From: Marinisporobacter sp.
GTDB lineage: Bacteria > Bacillota > Clostridia > Peptostreptococcales > Thermotaleaceae
Assembly: GCA_025210525.1 (NCBI GenBank)
Contig: JAOARP010000063.1
Location: forward strand, 1-64,000
Direction: 5' to 3'
DNA length: 64,000 bases
Positions 37,392-46,489 of this stretch are shown here, piece after piece. Positions within the stretch are counted from its first letter, which is position 1; each line of letters begins with the position of its first letter. The notes under the pieces were generated by a model. That model ran no database searches, was not told the origin of the DNA, and saw only the letters and a list, made by a program, of their open reading frames with translations. Position numbers and translations under genes: made by a program.

Positions 37392-38138
37392 TTAATTGAT
37401 TTTTACAATACTTCCCTTTAAATTACATACTGCGCTTGACTTTATATCTAGCATACCATTTGACTTAATGGCCAACGACCCTCCAGCTTCAATATTTATT
37501 TGTTGTGCCTTTAATTTTAAGGTAGTACTGCTTTCAATAGTAATAGAATTAGCCGTACCATCCATAATAATTTTGCACCCACCTGCCTTAAAGGATAATT
37601 TTTTCTGTCCTTCAATGGAGATCATTCCAGCATTAGAATCTATTTTTATGATATTTTTATCCCCTTTATCTGTAATCTTTGTAGATTTATTCCCATCATC
37701 CAAATCAATCTTTCTTTCTGAAGGGGTAGATAATGTTATTTTTTCTTTTTTATCCGTATCATTGAATATAATTTCAGATCCACCCTTTGTCTTAATTTTC
37801 TTAATAGCATTTTTCCCATCTTTATTTGTTTCTGGTGGTTTATCTTTTTTATTCCAAAGGCTACCAATTACATAGGGTTTAGAAATATCGCCTCCTGCAA
37901 AAGCAATTAAAACCTCATCCTCTACTTCAGGTAAGAAAAATGCTCCTCTTTCTTTCCCTCCCATAAAGCTAGCTATTCGAATCCAATCTGTTTCATCCTC
38001 TGAATTTTTTGCAATAAATTTGCATTTCACCCTGCCAAGCTTGTCAGGGTCTTTATTATTCGTAACCTTAGCAACAGCTACACCAATCATTTGAGGTTGT
38101 TCTTTTTTATTTTCAGGCAATAAATCATAAATACTCAT
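37392..38138 (-). CDS. Baseplate spike protein V / gp5-like (OB-fold plus beta-helix)
   Basis: Protein of 248 aa. The first half is a gp5/gpV OB-fold domain (VAVAKVTNNKDPDKLGRVKC, then EDETDWIRIASFMGGKERG and LPEVEDEVLIAFAGGD). The second half has regularly spaced short strands (NIIKIDSNAG, ITIESSTTLKLKAQQINIEAG), as expected for the triangular beta-helix of the central spike. The start overlaps the gpD-like gene stop by 4 bp (ATGA). In PVC a single protein, Pvc8, contains both the gpD and gpV parts; here they are two coupled genes. The PAAR-like protein at 19863-20249 would cap its tip. Confidence 0.9.
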   Translation of the reverse strand: MSIYDLLPENKKEQPQMIGVAVAKVTNNKDPDKLGRVKCKFIAKNSEDETDWIRIASFMGGKERGAFFLPEVEDEVLIAFAGGDISKPYVIGSLWNKKDKPPETNKDGKNAIKKIKTKGGSEIIFNDTDKKEKITLSTPSERKIDLDDGNKSTKITDKGDKNIIKIDSNAGMISIEGQKKLSFKAGGCKIIMDGTANSITIESSTTLKLKAQQINIEAGGSLAIKSNGMLDIKSSAVCNLKGSIVKIN

Positions 38139-39232
38139 ATAGCATTTCCTCCTACTTCAAATTGTGTATAGTAGCCATTTTCATCAAAAATATGCCTCAC
38201 TTTTTTTACATAGTAGTTGCCATTTACACTTTTATCAAAACGATCCACCTTTATAAATCTTCCTGGTATCAATTCTGGTATTCCTACACATTCTCCATAA
38301 CCACTAACATATTGAAAAGCATATTCCTCTAAAATGCTTTTTGCTAACGCATTTGCCTCTTCCACCGTTCTAACTGCACTATCATACACAACTTCTGTCC
38401 TTTTCTTTACCAAGGGATAGCTATCAGCAGCTCCTTTTTTACTTGTCTTTACGATTTTATTTGCCTTTCCCACAATCTCCTTTTTCTCTAGTTCATCATT
38501 TCCGATAACTTTAACTTCTTTTATTTGATTAGTTAAGTCCACTTCTCTACTAAAGGCAATAATATTTTTTCGCCAAGTAAAGCTAATAATTGGTTTTTTG
38601 ATCTTTCTTGGTTTACAAAAAAGCACCTCATCTTGAATAACAAAAAATTCATAATTGACCCTTCTAGCAATAGATGTTAAAAAATCATAATCTGTCTCAT
38701 CATTTTGAATAACCGTCCTTTTCAAATCAAGCAACTTATCTACTGTAACGGTTTTTAGTAATTTATTTGCCTTATATTTATTAAGTGTGGCCTTTACAAT
38801 GTCTGTGAGTTTTTTCTCACCCCCATAAGTTCTAGCTTTTCCAGCCATCATAGCACCCTTTGCATCCATACAATTTACAATAATTACTTCTCCATAAATA
38901 TGATCAAACTGATTCATTACAGAAACAATTAATCCATGAAAAACTTTTTTCTTCTTTATATACCCCATCTCTACTTCAACAACTTTTCCTGGTACAAGCA
39001 TGGTACTCATCCACTTATCTTTATAAGCTCCATTCTTTAAATCATAACAATCTATGAATTCAAAAGTACAACCTCCTGCTTCTAATCCCGCTGTTAAATT
39101 CACTTCAATCTTAGATAGCTTTAATTTTTTATCCTTGTGAGAACTTCCACCAATCTTTATTACACAATCAGGAGCTGTAAAGTTTTTATATTTTTTTTTC
39201 AAATCATCATATGTATAGCTGCCTTTATCCAT
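38135..39232 (-). CDS. Phage late control gene D-like spike hub protein
   Basis: Protein of 365 aa of the gpD family, similar to the VgrG N-terminal gp27 part. It contains a hub-type strand pattern (KIEVNLTAGLEAGGCTFEFID), QNDETDYDFLTSIARRVNYE (the classic D/VgrG motif with Q-x-x-E-T-D-x-x-F-L) and a final GxCVGIPELIPGRFIKVD section. It forms the trimeric ring that joins tube and spike. It overlaps the gpV-like gene, implying coupled translation in near-equal amounts. AGGAGGC precedes the ATG. Confidence 0.9.
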   Translation of the reverse strand: MDKGSYTYDDLKKKYKNFTAPDCVIKIGGSSHKDKKLKLSKIEVNLTAGLEAGGCTFEFIDCYDLKNGAYKDKWMSTMLVPGKVVEVEMGYIKKKKVFHGLIVSVMNQFDHIYGEVIIVNCMDAKGAMMAGKARTYGGEKKLTDIVKATLNKYKANKLLKTVTVDKLLDLKRTVIQNDETDYDFLTSIARRVNYEFFVIQDEVLFCKPRKIKKPIISFTWRKNIIAFSREVDLTNQIKEVKVIGNDELEKKEIVGKANKIVKTSKKGAADSYPLVKKRTEVVYDSAVRTVEEANALAKSILEEYAFQYVSGYGECVGIPELIPGRFIKVDRFDKSVNGNYYVKKVRHIFDENGYYTQFEVGGNAI

Positions 39233-39255
39233 AAACTGCCTCCTACTTGATATAA

Positions 39256-39915
39256 CTAAATGGATGGAATCTTAATATGTGATGCTTTTTTGATTCTCCT
39301 TGGATTATCAATTCCATTTTCATTAGCAATTTCTCTCCACATACTAGGATCATCATATTCTTGATCTGCTAATTGCCAAAGCATTTCATTTTCTAAAAGG
39401 GTATGTCGTTTTGTTCGATCTGGTGATGAAACAATTGTTTTGTCTGTCTTTATTCCCTCTAGTAAAAGGTTCATGGTCGCTCTAACGGGCTTGCCTCGAA
39501 GTGTAAACATGGTATATTTTCTTTCAGCCTTTATTACTTTTCCTTTAAAATAAAGGGTTCCCCATACAAATATTACTTCTGGAGGCTTATGCTCATGTTC
39601 ATCAATCTTTAGTAAATCTGTGATCTTTTTCATACTCTCATTAACATCTTTTTTTAATATTTCAGGCTTTGCTGCTTCAATCATCCCTGTTGAATAAGTG
39701 TCAAAAAACAATTCTAAGCTCAAAACATCTGCCTTAGTCGTTAAAAATTGGCTATTTGCTTCATCCCCACCTGCTTCTGTTTTATTAGAAAGCTTTACTT
39801 CCTTCCCTAATGAATAAGTATTTGGGTTAAACATGACTTCAATTCCTTGACCCTTTTTCCCTTTACCATTGCTACCCACTGTATAAAATGTAGCTTTTTT
39901 ATATATTGGCAGCAT
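39256..39915 (-). CDS. LysM-domain tail protein (Pvc7 / gp53-like)
   Basis: Protein of 219 aa. The first 150 residues match the eCIS/phage baseplate cap region (IEVMFNPNTYSLGKEV, FFDTYSTG, FVWGTLYFKGKVIKAERKY). The C-terminus is a single LysM-type motif (LWQLADQEYDDPSMWREIAN ending IKIPSI). It corresponds to Pvc7 or phage gpX, which tightens the baseplate around the hub. Binding to peptidoglycan is not implied, because the LysM fold has a structural role here. GGGGGAAA precedes the ATG. Confidence 0.88.
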   Translation of the reverse strand: MLPIYKKATFYTVGSNGKGKKGQGIEVMFNPNTYSLGKEVKLSNKTEAGGDEANSQFLTTKADVLSLELFFDTYSTGMIEAAKPEILKKDVNESMKKITDLLKIDEHEHKPPEVIFVWGTLYFKGKVIKAERKYTMFTLRGKPVRATMNLLLEGIKTDKTIVSSPDRTKRHTLLENEMLWQLADQEYDDPSMWREIANENGIDNPRRIKKASHIKIPSI

Positions 39916-39935
39916 AAAATTTCCCCCTTATTTCT

Positions 39936-42900
39936 TTATAATCCATATCTTCTTCTCTCAAATTTCAATTTCTTTTCAAGTTGCTTATATACTTGATCCA
40001 CTAATATATTCATATTAGAAGAATTTAATAATTCATTGAGTAGTGGCTTTGTTACTTCACTTTTATTGCTAGCTTCTAAAACATCCTTTGTAATAATATT
40101 TGTCTTTACTACTGCCTCATTAACTTCTTCAGGTGGTTCATTTGTATAGGTAATTATATGATCTTCTTTCTTTTTCTTTTTTTCTTTATTTTCATAGGTT
40201 AAATTCAATCCACTATATCTATCTAATTGATTATTAAAGCTTTCCTGTTCCTTTTTTGACTTTAACTGCTTCGTATCTACTAAAGAAGGTATTTCTTCAT
40301 TTATTTTCTTTTTATTGTTCATATCCTTTAGCTTTATAGTCTTTTCATTGACTTTTATTAACTTTGAAGAAATAATAGACTCTATATGGCTAATCATCCT
40401 ATTCTGTAACATATGCTCTGTTGTTTTTGTTTCTTTAAATAGTGTCAGCTCACGTATAGATCTACTATTTTTAAAGATACTGTAACGGAACTTATTACGA
40501 TCCTCAATGTTTTTAAAAATAGATAAATTCTTGGTATACTTATTTATATATTCCTTTTTATTTTTTTTTGTTAGAAAAGCATCCATATTTATTTTTGAAT
40601 TATCAATATAATTTAAATACTTCTGAACTAAGTAATTATTTTCTAAATAATAATCTAAGAGCCTATCTTCTATATTATTTTTTCTATCATATATATACGG
40701 ATTAGTGGTTTTACTCTTTTTATATTTTTGATCATGATAAATCATTTTTGTATTTTCTATATACTTATTGAATAGCTGATCTTTTATACTATAGCTTTTT
40801 TTAATTATATTCTTTTGGTAAAAATCATTTTTGATATGTTCATTTGTTTTTATAAGCTTATTGCTTAAATACTTTTTCTGAATCCATCTATAAAAATCAT
40901 TATTTTTATAGTTTAATAAATAATTTAATACTTCTTTATTGAAGTGTTCAATATTCTCATTTATATTTAGAGGAACATTTCCTCTATTTTTTATGTTCGT
41001 TATATAGCTTATATATGCTATATCATAATCAAATCCTTCAAAGTTTTTATAAATGCCTTTATAAAAAGATTTTTGCTTTAAGATACGATTTTGCAAAGAC
41101 TTCTCGTTAAAAGATAACGCATCTATTTTCGTACCTTGATTGATTATTTCATAGAAAAGTTCTACCCCTTTCGGTATCATCAATTCATTTTTAAAGGAAT
41201 CTATATTCATTCCATTTTTTATGTTTTTGTTTATATAGGATGCATCCTTTAATAAAATATGTGTCAAGTTATTATCTAATAATGTTTGCTTTAAAAATGA
41301 TTCATCACCATAAAAAACTTTTTTATTATCTATGAAAATATTTTTCGAGCTATCTTCTATTCTTTTAAATTTATTTATTTTAAAAGTAAAAGGCTTCTTT
41401 AAATAATGATTCAATCTATAAATATTTTCTATATAGTCTTTTAATAGCTTATTTTTTATACTATAGCTATTTTTAATTGTATTCTTTTCGTAAAAATTAT
41501 TCTCAATGTGCTCATTTGCTTTTGTAAGCTTATTGTTTAAATACTTTTTGCGAATCCATCTATAAAAATCATTATTTTTATAGTCTAATAAATAATTTAA
41601 TACTTCTTTATTTAAGTGTTCAATATTCTCATTTATATTTAGAACAGCATTTCCTTTATTTTTTATGCTCGTTATATAGCTTATATACGCTATGTTATAA
41701 TCAAATCCTTCAAAGTTTTTATAAATGCCTTTATAAAAAGATCTTTGCTTTAAGATGCGATTTTGCAGAGACTTTCCGTTAAAAGATACCGCATCTATTT
41801 TCGTACCTTGATTGATTATTTCATAGAAAAGCTCTACCCCTTTCGGTATCATCAATGCATCTTTAAAGGAATCTATATTCATTCCATTTTTTATGTTTTT
41901 GTTTATATAGGATGCATCCTTTAATAAAATATGCGTCCAGTTATTATCTAATAATGTTTGCTTTAAAAATGATTCATCACCATAAAAAACTTTTTTATTA
42001 TCTATGAAGGTGTTTTTCGAGCTATCTTCTATTCTTTTAAATTTATTTATTTTAAAAGTAAAAGGCTTCTTTAAATGATGATTCAATCTATAAATGTTTT
42101 CTATATAGTCTTTTAATAGCTTATTTTTTATACTATATCTATTTTTAATTGTATTCTTTTCGTAAAAATTATTCTCAATGTGCTCATTTGCTTGTATAAG
42201 CTTATTACTTAAATACTTTTTGTGAATCCATCTATAAAAATCATTATTTTTATAATCTAATAAATAATTAAATACTTCTTTGTTTGAATTTTCAATGTTC
42301 TCATTTATGTTTAGAACAGCATTTCCTTTATTTTTCATGCTTGTTATATAACTTATATACGCTACATCATAATTCAATCCTTCAAAGTCTTTGTAGTTGC
42401 CTTCATGAAAAGGTCTTCTATTTAAGATATAATTTTGTAAATATTTCCCTTTAAAAGATACCCCCTCTATTTCAGTACCCTGGTTGATCATTTCATAGAA
42501 AAGTTCTCCCCCTTTAGGTAACATCAATGTATCTTTAAAGGAATTCATTTTCATTCTATTGTTTATGGTTTTGTTTATATACGATGAATCATTTAATAAA
42601 ATATACGTCAAGCTATTATCTAATAATGCTTTCTTTAAAAATAATTCATCACCTTTATTAAAAATTCTTGTGTTATCTAAAAAAGTATTTTTTGAACTTT
42701 CTTCTATTCTTTTAAATTTATCTATTTTGAAAGTAAAAAACTTCTTTAAATGATTATTCAATCTATAAATATTTTCTATATAATCCTTTAATATCTTGTT
42801 TTTTATACTATAACTGCTTTTAATTGTATTCTTTTCGTAAAAATCATTCTTGATATTCTCATTTGCTTTTATAAGCTTATTGCTTAAATACGTTTTCTGA

Positions 42901-45329
42901 ATCCATCTATAAAAATCATTATTTTTATAGTCTAATAAATACTTAAATACTTCTTTATTTAAATATTCAACATTCTCATTTATATTTAGATCAGCATTTC
43001 CTTTATTTTTTATATTCGTTATATAGCTTATATAGGCTAGGTCATAATGAAATTCTTCAAAGTTTTTAGGACTGTATTTATGAAAGTATCTTTGATTTAG
43101 GTTAGGATTTTGTAAATACTTCCCTTCAAAAGATACTGGGTCTATTTTCGTATCCTGATTGATTATTTCATAGAAAAGCTCTATTCCTTTAGCTGGAATA
43201 AATTCATTTTTAAAAGAATTTATTTCCATTCTATTTTTTACATTTTCATTTATATAGAATGAATCGTTTAATAAAACATTCATCAATCTATTATCTAATA
43301 ATACTTGATTAAAATCTGATTCATCACTTTCATAAAGATTCTCTATATTATCTAGAAATACATTTTTCGGGCTTTCTTCTACTTTTTTAAATTTATTTGT
43401 TTTAAAAATAAAATGCTTCTTCAAACGATACTTTAGTCTATAAATATTTTCTATATAATCATTGAATATCTTATTTTTTATACTATAGCTGTTTTCAATT
43501 GTATGCTTTTCGTGAAAATTATTCTTACTATTCTCATTTGTTTTTATAAACTTATTGCTTAAATACTTTTTCTGAATCCATCTATAAAAATCATTATTTT
43601 TATAGTCTAATAAATAATTTAATCCTTCTTTATTTAAATACTCAGCATTCTCATTTATATTTAGAGCAGCATTTCCTTTATTTTTTATATTCGTTATATA
43701 GTTTATATAGGCTAGATCATAATGAAATTCTTCAAAGCCTTTAGTACTGTATTTATAAAAATATCTTTGATTTAGGCTAGAACTTTGTAAATACTTCCCT
43801 TTAAAAGATACTGGGTCTATTTTCGTATCCTGATTGATTGTTCCGTAGAAAAGCTCTATCCCTTTAGCTGGAATAAATTCATTTTTAAGAGAGTTTGTTT
43901 CGATTCTATTTTTTACATTTTCATTTATATAGAATGAATCGTTTAACAAAACATTCATCCAGCTATTATCTAATAATAATTGCTTTAAAGCTGATTCATC
44001 ACTTTCATAAAAAGTTTCTATATTATCTAGAAATACATTTTTCGAATTTTCTTCTATTCTTTTGAATTTATTTGTTTTAAAAGCAAGATGCTTCTTCAAA
44101 CGATAATTCAACCTATAAATATTTTCTATATAGTCATTGAGTATCTTATTTTTTATACTATAGCTGTTTTTAATTGTATTCTTTTCATAAGAATTCTCCT
44201 CAATATTCTCATTTGTTTTCATAAAATTATTGCTTAAATATTTTTTCTGAATCCATCTATAAGAATCATTATTTTTATAGTCTAATAAATACTTAAATAC
44301 TTCTTTATTTAAATACTTAATATTCTCATTTATGTTTAAAGTAGCATTTTCTCTATTTTTTATGTTGGTGCTATAGCTTATATAAGCTATAGCATGATTA
44401 AATCCTTCAAAATTTTTATACAAGCTTTTATAAAAATGCATCTGATCCAAGATATTATTCTGTGAAATGATTCCATTACGGCTTACTAAATGATTGATGC
44501 TTTCATTATTTAGATATTCTATATGCTCATTTCCATTTAAGATAGCAGATCTTTTGTTTTTTATGTTCATTATATAGCTTATATAAGCTATATCCTTATT
44601 AGCCACTTCGAGATTTTTATACAAGCTTTTATAAAAATAGGTTTGTTTTAGAATGATATTTTTTGAGATTTGACTTTCAGGCTTGTGTATTATTTGATTC
44701 AAAGCTTGATTATTATATACATAATTATAATCATTATCATTTGAATATAACTCTTTCATAAGTTGTGAGTGATTTATATAATGATTTTTTGTATTCCTTA
44801 GATTTTTATAATTTTTTGAATCTAATATATTCTGCTTTAGTATTAATTTCTGCAAGTTTTTATTAAATGCTTTTGTTTTATCCAATTGACTTTTCTTTAT
44901 TTTGGATAGTAAGTATTCTTGATCTTGTATAAAAGATTGCTCTCTATCCATTACAAAGCTATGCTTTTTTAAAATAGATAAATCTATAGCATCTAAGCTT
45001 AAATATAACTTATTAAAAAGATTAATTTGAAATATATTAGACGTATTATGATATATGGGTGATTTGTATGAATCAAAATCACCCTCATAAGCTTCATTTT
45101 CTAAATCATAAATCAATGTAAAATAAGTCCAAAAATCATCTATTATATTATTATGTGTATCTATAATACTTTCCACAAATAATGTAGTATTGCCTATGTT
45201 ATCTGAAATTTCAGATGTTTTTTTTATAGGCAGTGAATTCACTATTTTTCCCTCAAAACTTAATATAGGTGTCTTTTTTATAATGGATATGTCTCTACTA
45301 ACTTTAAGAGTCAAGCTTTTCACCACCAA
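39936..45329 (-). CDS. Giant 1797-aa tandem-repeat protein, candidate tape measure
   Basis: Extremely Asn/Lys/Ile/Tyr-rich protein without a recognised domain, signal peptide or obvious membrane segment. It has six tandem units of 224-225 residues (DNA period 672-675 bp) containing LLDYKNNDFYRWIQKKYLSN, SYSIKNKILNDYIENIYRL and AYISYITNIKNKGNA; the AYISY module also occurs in a shorter extra unit near the N-terminus. The last 300 residues are charged and non-repetitive. It lies between the second tube gene and the LysM gene, exactly where phage tape-measure genes lie and just after a chaperone-like gene with a lambda-type frameshift. That supports a length-ruler role (inferred); a cargo or filling protein is the alternative. 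Start uncertain: TTG 45329 or TTG 45314, the latter with GGTGGTG before it. Confidence 0.7.
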   Translation of the reverse strand: MVVKSLTLKVSRDISIIKKTPILSFEGKIVNSLPIKKTSEISDNIGNTTLFVESIIDTHNNIIDDFWTYFTLIYDLENEAYEGDFDSYKSPIYHNTSNIFQINLFNKLYLSLDAIDLSILKKHSFVMDREQSFIQDQEYLLSKIKKSQLDKTKAFNKNLQKLILKQNILDSKNYKNLRNTKNHYINHSQLMKELYSNDNDYNYVYNNQALNQIIHKPESQISKNIILKQTYFYKSLYKNLEVANKDIAYISYIMNIKNKRSAILNGNEHIEYLNNESINHLVSRNGIISQNNILDQMHFYKSLYKNFEGFNHAIAYISYSTNIKNRENATLNINENIKYLNKEVFKYLLDYKNNDSYRWIQKKYLSNNFMKTNENIEENSYEKNTIKNSYSIKNKILNDYIENIYRLNYRLKKHLAFKTNKFKRIEENSKNVFLDNIETFYESDESALKQLLLDNSWMNVLLNDSFYINENVKNRIETNSLKNEFIPAKGIELFYGTINQDTKIDPVSFKGKYLQSSSLNQRYFYKYSTKGFEEFHYDLAYINYITNIKNKGNAALNINENAEYLNKEGLNYLLDYKNNDFYRWIQKKYLSNKFIKTNENSKNNFHEKHTIENSYSIKNKIFNDYIENIYRLKYRLKKHFIFKTNKFKKVEESPKNVFLDNIENLYESDESDFNQVLLDNRLMNVLLNDSFYINENVKNRMEINSFKNEFIPAKGIELFYEIINQDTKIDPVSFEGKYLQNPNLNQRYFHKYSPKNFEEFHYDLAYISYITNIKNKGNADLNINENVEYLNKEVFKYLLDYKNNDFYRWIQKTYLSNKLIKANENIKNDFYEKNTIKSSYSIKNKILKDYIENIYRLNNHLKKFFTFKIDKFKRIEESSKNTFLDNTRIFNKGDELFLKKALLDNSLTYILLNDSSYINKTINNRMKMNSFKDTLMLPKGGELFYEMINQGTEIEGVSFKGKYLQNYILNRRPFHEGNYKDFEGLNYDVAYISYITSMKNKGNAVLNINENIENSNKEVFNYLLDYKNNDFYRWIHKKYLSNKLIQANEHIENNFYEKNTIKNRYSIKNKLLKDYIENIYRLNHHLKKPFTFKINKFKRIEDSSKNTFIDNKKVFYGDESFLKQTLLDNNWTHILLKDASYINKNIKNGMNIDSFKDALMIPKGVELFYEIINQGTKIDAVSFNGKSLQNRILKQRSFYKGIYKNFEGFDYNIAYISYITSIKNKGNAVLNINENIEHLNKEVLNYLLDYKNNDFYRWIRKKYLNNKLTKANEHIENNFYEKNTIKNSYSIKNKLLKDYIENIYRLNHYLKKPFTFKINKFKRIEDSSKNIFIDNKKVFYGDESFLKQTLLDNNLTHILLKDASYINKNIKNGMNIDSFKNELMIPKGVELFYEIINQGTKIDALSFNEKSLQNRILKQKSFYKGIYKNFEGFDYDIAYISYITNIKNRGNVPLNINENIEHFNKEVLNYLLNYKNNDFYRWIQKKYLSNKLIKTNEHIKNDFYQKNIIKKSYSIKDQLFNKYIENTKMIYHDQKYKKSKTTNPYIYDRKNNIEDRLLDYYLENNYLVQKYLNYIDNSKINMDAFLTKKNKKEYINKYTKNLSIFKNIEDRNKFRYSIFKNSRSIRELTLFKETKTTEHMLQNRMISHIESIISSKLIKVNEKTIKLKDMNNKKKINEEIPSLVDTKQLKSKKEQESFNNQLDRYSGLNLTYENKEKKKKKEDHIITYTNEPPEEVNEAVVKTNIITKDVLEASNKSEVTKPLLNELLNSSNMNILVDQVYKQLEKKLKFERRRYGL
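40760..44650 (-). repeat. Coding tandem repeat array, six copies of 672-675 bp
   Basis: The anchor aatccatcta recurs at 40881, 41553, 42225, 42900, 43575 and 44250, giving periods of 672, 672, 675, 675 and 675 bp. All units stay in frame. The two units nearest the C-terminus are most alike, suggesting recent duplication. Confidence 0.92.
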
Positions 45330-45342
45330 TCAATTTCATTTT

Positions 45343-45843
45343 TTAAACAGGAATAGGTATGGTTATTAACCCATCATGAATAATCTCTATCTTTGTTACT
45401 GCAACTTCACTTGAATTTGCATCTAAATCAGGACCTACATATTTAACAGGATAAGCTCCTTTAAATGCCCAAATTTTTACTGGTTTCCCTTTACTATTCA
45501 TTAGCATGATCAAACCACCTAATTTTGCAATAGCACCCGTTTGAACGCCCATATACCAAACTTCAAGGGGATTAATATTCATAATTCCTCTTTCTAATAC
45601 TAATCTTGAATGTCTCGTCTGGGTTGGTAAATAATGTACTCCTGTATTAACTCCACCTTCTCTATACTCTTCAAAAACAATTTCACTCTCTATTCCACTA
45701 ACTCTTGCAAAATTTCCTCTAAGTTCAGGTCCTATCATTACCATAAATTTAAATTTACCTACAGGATCACTTTTTAACATGTTTTGTATTTCTGCCAAAC
45801 TCGGTATTCTAGGTATTTTAGGCATACTAGGCATTCCAACCAT
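45343..45843 (-). CDS. Second tube protein (T4 gp19-like)
   Basis: Protein of about 166 aa of the T4 gp19/Hcp-like tube family. It contains FKFMVMIGPELRGNFARVSGIE, FEEYREGG, TQTRHSRLVLERGI and a final KYVGPDLDANSSEVAVTKIEIIHDGL, given here by their key residues (D near PDLDA, E near SSEVA). The Met/Pro-rich first 25 residues are unlike the main tube. In PVC the Pvc5-like variant starts the tube at the baseplate; this is probably its counterpart. ATG 45843 is chosen because AAAGGAG abuts the earlier ATG at 45852 but is well spaced from this one. Confidence 0.88.
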   Translation of the reverse strand: MVGMPSMPKIPRIPSLAEIQNMLKSDPVGKFKFMVMIGPELRGNFARVSGIESEIVFEEYREGGVNTGVHYLPTQTRHSRLVLERGIMNINPLEVWYMGVQTGAIAKLGGLIMLMNSKGKPVKIWAFKGAYPVKYVGPDLDANSSEVAVTKIEIIHDGLITIPIPV

Positions 45844-45858
45844 ATTACCCATCTCCTT

Positions 45859-46050
45859 TTAAAACTTCACATCAAATATATTCTCTGGTTCATCACTAAG
45901 CTTTTTATTAATTTTAGATACTTCTTCGCACCATCTTCTTCGTTCTCGATGATCTAAAGACATAACTTGCTCGTGTGACCAATGTAAATAATAAGCAAGA
46001 AATGATAATTCTTGATATAATCGATCTTCAGGGTAAGAGACTATTCCTAC
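45859..46050 (-). CDS. DUF6760-like extension reached by -1 frameshift (no own start codon)
   Basis: A 63-residue reading frame begins VGIVSYPEDRLYQEL and continues with AYYLHWSHEQVMSLDHRERRRW, resembling small eCIS-linked proteins of the DUF6760 type. No ATG, GTG or TTG precedes the conserved part; the first ATG lies at codon 30, inside it. It overlaps the end of the upstream gene in the -1 frame, and the junction is GGGAAAG at 46050-46056. A -1 slip there continues directly into GTA GGA ATA, giving a 183-aa fusion. It is therefore most likely a T-like extension of a G/GT pair, as in lambda. It has Trp and multiple Arg residues in a conserved helix. Not found as an independent gene. Confidence 0.75.
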   Translation of the reverse strand, partial: VGIVSYPEDRLYQELSFLAYYLHWSHEQVMSLDHRERRRWCEEVSKINKKLSDEPENIFDVKF

Positions 46051-46409
46051 TTTCCCAAAAAATCCATAGGTGCCTCATATTCATGACCACATTTTGGACA
46101 TACCGTTGGATATGTAGGTATTTCCGCCATATTAATCCTTTGATAAAAATCCTGTAAATAAGCTAAATCAGATGTAAATAAATTTTCACATACCTTATTG
46201 GTTATGGTTTTTAAATCTCCAAGTTTTACAATTACTCTTGATAATAAAATCAAGGTCAAATAACTAGGATTTTGTTGTACACGAGGGTCTCTCATGGGTA
46301 AAATTTCATCAGCAGCAGTTGCTAATCTCATAACTCCTTTTTTGTGAACAGTACCACTTGCGTCTACAAAGCCTTTTGGTAATTCAAATTCATATTCTGT
46401 TTGAAACAT
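46047..46409 (-). CDS. Tail-assembly-chaperone-like protein (G-like product)
   Basis: Protein of 120 aa. Segments ELPKGFVDASGTVHKKGVMRLAT, DPRVQQNPSYLTLILLSRVI and DLAYLQDFYQRIN (key residues: G, R-L-A-T, D-P-R) mark a small eCIS/phage tail family; the end has CPKCGHEYEAP, a half zinc-ribbon-like pair. It ends FLGK-stop at the GGGAAAG site. It sits between the two tube genes. By analogy to gpG of lambda it would coat the tape measure during assembly, though sequence similarity to gpG is not claimed. AAGGAGTGA precedes the ATG. Confidence 0.7.
   Translation of the reverse strand: MFQTEYEFELPKGFVDASGTVHKKGVMRLATAADEILPMRDPRVQQNPSYLTLILLSRVIVKLGDLKTITNKVCENLFTSDLAYLQDFYQRINMAEIPTYPTVCPKCGHEYEAPMDFLGK
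46050..46056 (-). other. Candidate programmed -1 ribosomal frameshift site GGGAAAG
   Basis: The zero frame reads G GGA AAG then the stop TAG; the -1 frame reads GGG AAA G then GTA GGA and runs on for 63 codons. This is the same heptamer used by lambda G/GT. The stop codon directly after it could raise slipping. Confidence 0.7.
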
Positions 46410-46448
46410 TTTATCACTCCTTATATTGTTATGTCTTAATATCTTGAT

Positions 46449-46476
46449 AAGCAGGCAAGCTATGGCTTACCTGCTT
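46449..46476 (-). promoter_or_regulatory. Strong intergenic hairpin after the main tube gene
   Basis: A 12-bp stem (AAGCAGGTAAGC / GCTTGCCTGCTT on the minus strand, one G-U pair) with a 4-nt loop lies in the 80-bp gap. No T run follows in the direction of transcription, so it more likely protects mRNA or limits read-through than ends it. Confidence 0.55.
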
Positions 46477-46489
46477 GTTTTTAAAAATT

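Noticed and set aside
40760-44650. Repeat array as a CRISPR or a mobile-element array
   Set aside because: The period of 672-675 bp is coding and in frame throughout, with no short repeat-spacer pattern.
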